Shown one piece after another: positions 58,406-64,000 of a stretch of DNA of 64,000 bases. The stretch is from positions 248,001 to 312,000 of the forward strand of contig CAWBVA010000013.1 in the NCBI GenBank assembly GCA_963792125.1, written 5' to 3'. The position numbers and the translations under genes were made by a program. Each line of letters starts with the position of its first letter. The first letter of the stretch is position 1. The notes below the pieces were generated by a model. The model had not been told where the DNA came from and did no database searches. It saw only the letters and a list, made by a program, of their open reading frames with translations. The DNA comes from Methanocella_A sp963792125 (GTDB lineage Archaea > Halobacteriota > Methanocellia > Methanocellales > Methanocellaceae).

Positions 58406-60871
58406 ATGGCCAACGCACGGTTACTTGTTGTGGAGGACGAGAGCATTGTCGCCAAGGACATCCAGAACAGGCTCCGTAACCTCGGCTATGATGTGCCAGA
58501 GGTGGTCGCCTACGGCGACAGGGCCATCGAGAAGGTCGCCGAGCTTCACCCCGACCTGGTCCTGATGGACATTTTTCTCAAGGGCGACATGGACGGCATC
58601 CAGGCCGCCGAGCAGATACGGACGAAGTACGACATCCCGGTCATCTTCCTCACCGCGTTCGCCGACCCGAAGACACTGCAGCGTGCCAAGGTCACTGAGC
58701 CGTTCGGCTACATCCTGAAGCCGTTCGAAGAGCGGGAACTGCTCACGGCCATTGAGATGGCGCTCTACAAGCACGGGATGGAGAAGAAGCTCAAGGACAG
58801 CGAACGCTGGCTGTCGACCACCCTGAAGAGCATCGACGACGCGATCATCGCGACCGATACGGCAGGGAAGATCATGCTCATGAACCCGGTGGCGGAAGCG
58901 CTCACCGGGTGGAAGGAGGCGGAATCCCTCGGCAGGGACATCTCCGGCGTCTTCTGCATCGTGGACGAGAAGACCGGCAACCCGCTGCCCGGCCCTCTCG
59001 GGCAGCAGAGCCAGGCCACGCTGGTCGCAAGGAACGGTGTCAGGCTGGTAGTCGAGTGCAGCGCCGCCCCTATTCGCGACGATAAGAGCAACGTGACAGG
59101 GTCCGTGCTCGTGTTCCGGGACATCACCGAGCGTCGCCTGACCGAGGAAGCGCTGCGGTTCACCCAGTTCTCCGTCGACAAGGCTGGCGACGAGGCGTAC
59201 TGGATAGCCAGAGACGGGCGCTTCCACTACGTGAACGAAGCTGCCTGCCGGGCGCTCGGATACAGCCGGGAGGACCTGCTGCGGCTGAAAGTATACGACA
59301 TCAACCCGCTGGAGACGCCCCAGGTCTGGCCGGGAAAATGGGGGACGTGTAACGAGCGCAGTACCTCGACCTTCGAGTCGGTCCACAGGACTAAGTCCGG
59401 ACGGCGGTACCCTGTGGAGATCGTCGTGAACTACATCAGCTACAACAACAAGGAACTCCAGTGCGCCTTCGCCCGGGACATCACCGAGCGTAAAGCGGCC
59501 GAAATGGCACTTAAGGCGAACAACCGCCATCTCGAGATCATCAGTTCCATAACCTCCACGATCAATCGTTCGGACAACACACGGGACATGCTCGACCATG
59601 TGCTGCGAGACATCCTCGACCTGCTGGAGATCGACTCGGGCGCGATCTACCTGTCCGACTCGGAGGACACGTCGGAGATGCGGCTCCGGGCTGCAGTGAC
59701 CCGGTTCGAGAAGGGCAGGATGGTCAGGTACCGGCAGTCCATGCCGGCGATCACCACCCTCGACCCCGGCAAGATCTATTTTAACGACATCTCCCAGTTC
59801 CTGCATGACGACGCCGGCACGGGCACGATCATGACCGTGCCTGTCAATGTGAAGGACAGAGTCATCGGCGTCATCGCGCTTTCATCGGGCGGCGGCTTCG
59901 AGCGGGACGACTCGCGCGAGCTGCTGGGCGTCGGCTCCCAGCTCGGCATCGCCATCGAGAATCACCGACTGTTCAAGAAGATCCAGGACACGAGCAACTA
60001 CCTGGCAAGCATCATCAATGAGTCGCCGGACGCGATGCTGACCACCGACCCGGACGGCCTGATCGCCTCATTCAACCGCAGCGCCTCGCGGCTGCTGGCC
60101 TACACGGCGGATGAGGTTGTCGGCCAGCCCATCAACACGCTGCTGCCTGCAGGGAGCACGCTGGGGCTGGGCGATAGCAAGAGCTACGTGCGCGAGTTCA
60201 AGTGCAAGGACGGATCGCTGGTCACGCTGAACATCTCGACGTCGAAACTCTACCGTGATGGGGTCCGCAGCGGGTACATCATCACGCTGAAGGACCTGTC
60301 GGAGATCAGCGGCCTGCGCGTGGTGCCGGTCACCGAGAACTATTCCATCGAGACGAAGTCGGCATACAACTTCGAGCCCGGTCTGATCTACCTGTGCGAC
60401 AAGCGCAATCGGCAGGACTTCATGGAGATCTTCGCCGACCAGGTGAAGCACAACATCCAGGGCTTATGTGTTACAAGGCAGCACCCCAAGAAGATCCGGG
60501 AGCAGTACGGGCTGGAGAAGACGCCCATCATCTGGCTCAACAGCGGCGACACGGCCGGTGAGAGCGTGATCAAGCCCGACAACATGACCGGCCTGGCGGC
60601 GACCGTCTACAAGTTCATGTCAGAGGCCAAGGACGGCCTCATACTGCTGGACGGCATGGAGTACCTGATGATGCGGAGCAGCTACGAGACGCTGCTGAAG
60701 TTCGTGCATTACCTGAACGACCGGATCATGCAGAGCAACAGCCGGGTCATCTTCTGCATCGACACCCAGACCATCGACGACCGCCAGCTTCACATCCTCA
60801 TGAGCGAGATGGCGGACTTCGAGAAGGTACGGCTGCCGCCTATTGCAGCGGAGCCGGAGAAGAGCGGGTAA
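58406..60871 (+). CDS. response regulator receiver with PAS-PAS-GAF-PAS and DUF835 output
   Basis: 821 residues. REC domain 4-120 with phosphoacceptor Asp55 (LVLMDI), Thr in FLTAFAD and Lys in ILKPFEE. PAS 1 about 130-250, PAS 2 about 255-375, GAF about 385-545, PAS 3 about 555-660, and a C-terminal DUF835 domain (EPGLIYLCDKRNRQDF; DGLILLDGMEYLMM). There is no DNA-binding or kinase domain, so the output is likely protein-protein. DUF835 is mainly archaeal and of unknown function. ATG 58406. Confidence 0.9.
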   Translation: MANARLLVVEDESIVAKDIQNRLRNLGYDVPEVVAYGDRAIEKVAELHPDLVLMDIFLKGDMDGIQAAEQIRTKYDIPVIFLTAFADPKTLQRAKVTEPFGYILKPFEERELLTAIEMALYKHGMEKKLKDSERWLSTTLKSIDDAIIATDTAGKIMLMNPVAEALTGWKEAESLGRDISGVFCIVDEKTGNPLPGPLGQQSQATLVARNGVRLVVECSAAPIRDDKSNVTGSVLVFRDITERRLTEEALRFTQFSVDKAGDEAYWIARDGRFHYVNEAACRALGYSREDLLRLKVYDINPLETPQVWPGKWGTCNERSTSTFESVHRTKSGRRYPVEIVVNYISYNNKELQCAFARDITERKAAEMALKANNRHLEIISSITSTINRSDNTRDMLDHVLRDILDLLEIDSGAIYLSDSEDTSEMRLRAAVTRFEKGRMVRYRQSMPAITTLDPGKIYFNDISQFLHDDAGTGTIMTVPVNVKDRVIGVIALSSGGGFERDDSRELLGVGSQLGIAIENHRLFKKIQDTSNYLASIINESPDAMLTTDPDGLIASFNRSASRLLAYTADEVVGQPINTLLPAGSTLGLGDSKSYVREFKCKDGSLVTLNISTSKLYRDGVRSGYIITLKDLSEISGLRVVPVTENYSIETKSAYNFEPGLIYLCDKRNRQDFMEIFADQVKHNIQGLCVTRQHPKKIREQYGLEKTPIIWLNSGDTAGESVIKPDNMTGLAATVYKFMSEAKDGLILLDGMEYLMMRSSYETLLKFVHYLNDRIMQSNSRVIFCIDTQTIDDRQLHILMSEMADFEKVRLPPIAAEPEKSG

Positions 60872-61038
60872 TATCGCCAGCCAGGCGGTCGCTTCGCGCG
60901 CGTGCGCGGCAGACAGCAGTTCCCGGGCAACCGCATTTTCTGGCCTGTTTTCTTAAGCCCCTTAGCCATGATGACGCACAGGCAACGTCGCGTTTCCGGC
61001 ACAAAAAGTAAATAGTCCATGAGGCGAACTATTAGCCG
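60872..61038. other. Spacer with alternating CG/TG tract
   Basis: A 167-bp spacer. TCGCGCGCGTGCGCGG (around 60894-60909) is an alternating purine-pyrimidine tract like those in other spacers. No gene or terminator is clear. Confidence 0.5.
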
Positions 61039-61347
61039 ATGCAGAAAGAAGAGATGCGGGAGAATAAGCAGATTATCATATGGCCCGTCTACCTCGACGC
61101 CGCGAAGGCGAGGAACGAGGGCAGACTTGCGCCGGTGGAGTGCTCGGTGAAAACGCCGAAGGTCTCCGAGATTTTCCGGGCCGCCGAGAAGCTGGGGCTG
61201 CACCCGGAGATCGTCAAGGACAAGGCCCATCCGGCCGCCTGGGCGGACAAGAGCGGCATGGTCGTCGTGGACAACAAGGGCCCGAAGTCAGAGATCATCC
61301 GGAAGATAGGCACCGAGATCATCAGGCTGCGTGGCGGTAAACAGTAA
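61039..61347 (+). CDS. srp19: signal recognition particle 19 kDa protein
   Basis: 102 residues. NKQIIIWPVYLDAAKARNEG and RLAPVECSVKTPKVSEIFRA are characteristic of archaeal SRP19, which binds helices 6 and 8 of SRP RNA so that SRP54 can bind. ATG 61039 used; ATG 61054 would remove five residues. It begins a neighbourhood srp19-PHP-gar1-tfb also known from Methanosarcina-like genomes (from memory). Confidence 0.93.
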   Translation: MQKEEMRENKQIIIWPVYLDAAKARNEGRLAPVECSVKTPKVSEIFRAAEKLGLHPEIVKDKAHPAAWADKSGMVVVDNKGPKSEIIRKIGTEIIRLRGGKQ

Positions 61348-61725
61348 AATCACAACGCCTTATCACAGGCCGAGGCTATCGCCGTCCGCCCGGCCATGCG
61401 CACGCGCGCGGGACCGATAGAATGCTACACTTTCTGTATTTACTATGACAATGTCGCAAAATATTAAAAATAATCGGCAGACAGGAGTTTTTTATATTTT
61501 AAAGCCATGAAAGAGCCCGTTTTAGATATCGGAGCATAAATTATCGCCGGTATTGTAGTGCAACCGTTAGTTTCTCATATTAATTTAAACGTACATCAAT
61601 CGCATGCTAGTTTTACGTCAGGACGTTAATAATACTTAATTTCATTTCTGAAACAACCCTTTGTGCCCCATGTATCCAATTGTGCACTCTGTATCTCTGT
61701 ATCTTTATTATACTGGCAGGTGTCA
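61348..61725. other. AT-rich spacer before repeat copy F, no gene supported
   Basis: Contains the alternating tract ATGCGCACGCGCGCG (61396-61410) and an AT-rich stretch (61440-61640). A tiny frame at 61507 starts MKEPVLDIGA then stops; in-frame codons after the stop stay open for 29 codons and look like a short membrane segment, but the evidence is too thin for a gene. Confidence 0.4.
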
Positions 61726-61856
61726 GGGGAACTTTTTACCGAAAAGTTCCCCGTGCACCCGAAAAACTATCGCAATTCGTGCCTACGACGCATACGTCCG
61801 GTGTCGTGACCCGGGGAGCTTTTACAAAAGGTCCCCCGGAGCCCCGCAAAACCAGC
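61726..61856 (+). repeat. Modular hairpin element, copy F
   Basis: Plus-strand copy: stem-loop 1 at 61726-61752 (GGGGAACTTTTT/AAAAGTTCCCC), GTGCACCCGAAAAACTATCGC, a decayed core (GTGCCTACGACGCA), GGTGTCGTGACCC, stem-loop 2 GGGGAGCTTTT/AAAAGGTCCCC, then GGAGCCCCGCAAAACCAGC. It ends 43 bp before the PHP gene start. Confidence 0.75.
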
Positions 61857-61899
61857 ATGATTCGAAAAACATTAATATCACAGTAGCTTACTCTCATTG

Positions 61900-62559
61900 A
61901 TGATCGACCTCCACACGCATACGATTTTCAGTGACGGCGAGCTGCTGCCCAGCGAGCAGGTACGACGGGCGAAAGTGCTCGGCTACGAGGCCATAGCGAT
62001 CACCGATCATGCCGATTACACCAACCTGGAGACGCTTCTGGCGGCCGCGAAGAAGGCCCGTTACCTGGAGCAACCCTGTGGGATCACAGTCATCCCCGGC
62101 GTGGAGCTTACCCACGTGCCGCCGGAGCACATCGGGCCGCTGGCGAAAATTGCGAAGCAGCTGGGTGCTGAGATCGTGGTCGTCCACGGCGAGACGCCTG
62201 CCGAGCCGGTCGCCCCCGGGACCAATGCGGCGGCGGTAGCCTGTAAGGACGTGGACGTGCTGGCCCATCCCGGGTTTATCACTCTGGAGGAAGCCCGGAC
62301 TGCCGCGGCTAACGATATTCTACTGGAGATCACCGCACGTAAGGGCCACAATATGACAAACGGGCATGTCGCGAGGGTCGCCGGGGAGGCAGGCGCCATG
62401 ATGGTCGTTGACACGGATGCCCATGCCCCGGAAGACCTGATTACAGGTCAGCGGGCAAGAGAAGTGGCGCTGGGAGCCGGATTGAGCGCAGCCGGGGCCG
62501 ATGCGGCACTTGAGAACTCCCGCGCTTTCGTGAGAAGGGTTCTTAAAGACAGGCGGTAA
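61900..62559 (+). CDS. PHP domain phosphoesterase
   Basis: 219 residues of the PHP (polymerase and histidinol phosphatase) superfamily. Metal ligands: DLHTHTIFSDGE at 3-14, ITDHADY, the His of VVVHGE, DVLAHPG and DTDAHAPED. The fold hydrolyses phosphate esters, but a histidinol-phosphatase role is not shown: the length and order fit the short archaeal PHP type found near SRP19. ATG 61900 (TTG 61897 also in frame). Confidence 0.9.
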   Translation: MIDLHTHTIFSDGELLPSEQVRRAKVLGYEAIAITDHADYTNLETLLAAAKKARYLEQPCGITVIPGVELTHVPPEHIGPLAKIAKQLGAEIVVVHGETPAEPVAPGTNAAAVACKDVDVLAHPGFITLEEARTAAANDILLEITARKGHNMTNGHVARVAGEAGAMMVVDTDAHAPEDLITGQRAREVALGAGLSAAGADAALENSRAFVRRVLKDRR

Positions 62560-62786
62560 GCCGCTGCCGTCGTCGAAATGCACATGATTACGGTTAGTGT
62601 CGCCATTTTTCTATCACTGGATATACGTTCGGATGCAAGGGCGATGGAAGCTTAGAGATGATGGCATAGCTGGTAAGGGATTTCGAAAGTTTTATTACCT
62701 CCGCGGTCGACATGATAATTCAGGACAGATTCCTGAAATGCGCCTATAGCGCTCGTGCCAGCAATCATAGCGTCGCTTATTAAGTA

Positions 62787-62815
62787 TTGCGTAAAGTTTA
62801 TATACAAATACGCAA
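62787..62815 (+). promoter_or_regulatory. TATA box inside a perfect inverted repeat, gar1-tfb promoter
   Basis: TTGCGTA (62787-62793) and TACGCAA (62809-62815) are perfect inverted repeats with a 15-bp spacer holding GTTTATATAC-type TATA (about 62796-62805). The start codon is 31 bp downstream of the right arm. A bound dimer here would block TBP. Confidence 0.55.
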
Positions 62816-62845
62816 GTCTATATATAGTTTTGGAAGTGACATTTT

Positions 62846-63085
62846 TTGAAGAGACTTGGCACGGTTTTGCATTTATCGCCGCACGGGCACCTGATTGTCA
62901 GACTTGAAGAACCGTCGCTTCCGAGAATGAACGCGAAGGTTGTAACCAAAAAAATGGATAAGATAGGTACTGTTTATGATATCTTCGGACCGGAGACATC
63001 CCCGTACGTTTCGGTCAAGATCGACAGGAAGATGGCCAGGGCCGGCGTCCAGGCCCTGATAAACGAGAGACTATACGTAGCTTAG
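62846..63085 (+). CDS. gar1: H/ACA RNA-protein component Gar1
   Basis: 79 residues, TTG start at 62846 (MKRLGTVLHLSPHGHLIVRL). The beta-barrel core with VVTKKMDKIGTVYDIFGP and SPYVSVKI is the Gar1/Naf1 signature. Gar1 joins Cbf5, Nop10 and L7Ae in guide-RNA-directed pseudouridylation. tfb starts 11 bp after the stop, so the two share the 62787-62815 promoter. It has no Gly/Arg-rich tails, as in archaea. Confidence 0.92.
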   Translation: MKRLGTVLHLSPHGHLIVRLEEPSLPRMNAKVVTKKMDKIGTVYDIFGPETSPYVSVKIDRKMARAGVQALINERLYVA

Positions 63086-63096
63086 AAGGTGTAATC

Positions 63097-64000
63097 GTGG
63101 CAGAGATAGAAAAAGTAAGAGAGATAGAAAGAAAGGAAGTTACCAGGGAGAAGGCCCTCGAGCGGACTAAAAAGGAGACAGAGAAGCCAGAGGGTGAAGA
63201 GCGGGTCGTCGAGTGCCCCGAGTGCGGCTCGCGCCAGCTTGTCCACGACTACGAGAGAGCCGAACTCGTCTGTAACGAGTGCGGCCTGGTCGTCGATGAG
63301 GACTTCATCGACATGGGCCCCGAGTGGCGGGCCTTCGACCACGACCAGCGCATGAAGCGGTCGCGTGTCGGCGCACCAATGACGTTCACCATTCACGACA
63401 AGGGATTGTCGACCATGATCGACTGGAGGAACCGGGACTCCTACGGCAAGTCCATCTCCTCCAAGAACAGGGCCCAGCTGTATCGTCTGCGAAAATGGCA
63501 GAGGCGCATCAGGGTCTCGAACGCGACGGAGCGTAACCTCGCTTTCGCGCTGTCGGAACTGGACAGGATGGCGTCTGCGCTGGGCCTGCCGAGGAATATC
63601 GGGAGACGTCTGCGGTCGTGTACCGTAAGGCAGTGTCCAAGAACCTGATCCGCGGCAGGAGCATCGAAGGCGTCGCCGCTGCGGCGCTGTACGCTGCGTG
63701 CCGCCAGAACGGCGTGCCCAGGACACTCGACGAGATCGCCGAAGTGTCGAGAGTCAGCAGGAAGGAGATCGGCAGGACCTACCGGTTCATATCCCGTGAG
63801 CTCGGCCTCAAGCTCATGCCCACGTCGCCCATCGACTACGTCCCGAGGTTCTGCTCGGGCCTGTCGCTGAAAGGCGAGGTGCAGAGCAAGGCCGTGGAAA
63901 TCCTGCGACAGGCAGCCGAGAAGGAGCTGACCAGCGGCAGAGGCCCGACGGGCGTGGCCGCAGCAGCGATCTACATCTCGTCCATCCTGTGCGGCGAGCG
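63097..64000 (+). CDS. tfb: transcription initiation factor TFB, frameshifted and cut by the window end
   Basis: GTG start at 63097. The acidic/basic N-terminus leads to a zinc ribbon, CPECG...CNECGLVVDEDFIDMGPEW, the B-finger (RVGAPMTFTIHDKGLSTMID), and the first cyclin repeat (KWQRRIRVSNATERNLAFAL). The frame then goes wrong at 63600/63601: GGAATATCGGGAGACG lacks one C. Inserting it gives LPRNIRETSAVVYRKAVSK, then RGRSIEGVAAAALYAACRQN and the second cyclin repeat, running to the window end. TFB recruits RNA polymerase with TBP and is usually essential, so a sequence error is the likelier cause. Confidence 0.9.

Noticed and set aside
58421..59806. A 461-codon frame opposite the response-regulator gene
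   Set aside because: Antisense shadow; rich in Arg/His/Leu/Asp/Val as expected from the complement of GC-biased codons.
61507..61629. Tiny gene MKEPVLDIGA followed by a stop and a further open stretch of 29 codons
   Set aside because: The stop is in frame, the remainder has no start, and no homologue is recognised; possibly a decayed small membrane protein but unsupported.
24502..61856. Dispersed repeats considered as a CRISPR array
   Set aside because: The copies are long, separated by kilobases or irregular distances, and contain internal hairpins; there are no uniform spacers and no cas genes.

Overview
The window reads as a methanogenic euryarchaeon of moderately high GC. It carries an F420-reducing [NiFe] hydrogenase operon (frhA-frhG-frhB), archaeal transcription factor TFB, aIF1A, archaeal TyrRS, SRP19, Gar1, the archaeal exosome/proteasome superoperon, KptA, RtcA, an archaeal polyprenyl synthase and a PGF-CTERM surface protein. 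Gene content and style suggest Methanocella (Methanocellales, 'Rice Cluster I'); that is an inference, not a database match.

Layout. 1-10.5 kb: a ComEC-like MBL lipoprotein with its DUF3006 partner, two NifX-like cofactor proteins, UDP-sugar dehydrogenase, a LysE exporter, an HxlR regulator divergent from a flavoprotein, PRPP synthetase, a MobB-MoaE fusion, a phosphoglucosamine/phosphomannomutase, aIF1A and TyrRS. 10.7-24.4 kb: envelope and central metabolism (coiled-coil membrane protein, broken GDPD, purB, GT2, flippase), then asnB-gatC-gatA-gatB-topA in tight order, a broken lipoprotein and an HTH/DDTD protein. 24.4-31.8 kb: repeat-rich spacers, a beta-propeller protein, polyprenyl synthase, DUF362, a methyltransferase, tRNA-Ser(CGA), and a ubiquitin-like protein coupled to a cysteine desulfurase. 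31.8-42 kb: membrane protein, KptA/RtcA RNA repair pair, two surface proteins, apgM-thrB and two paralogous secreted proteins. 42-47.2 kb: frhAGB and a broken FetA with FetB. 47.2-54.5 kb (minus strand): superoperon L15e, DUF54, Rpp30, Pop5, PsmA, SBDS, Rrp4, Rrp41, Rrp42, L37Ae, RpoP, Pcc1, prefoldin beta, DUF3194. 54.9-64 kb: an Ala/Lys/Pro-tailed Cys-Gly protein, hypB, a large histidine kinase with a PAS/GAF/DUF835 response regulator, SRP19, a PHP protein, Gar1 and TFB (cut by the window end).

The spacers hold recurring structure: (i) a modular hairpin element of about 110-165 bp in six copies; (ii) large inverted repeats built from a short ACACAGAGG-like unit, one nearly 200 bp long; (iii) alternating CG/TG tracts in at least eight spacers.

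Several genes are split by single-base indels whose removal restores textbook motifs (MoaE PIWKKE, TFB, FetA, GDPD, DUF54, a lipoprotein). Their number suggests sequence or assembly errors at short runs more than real decay, but this cannot be decided from the sequence alone.
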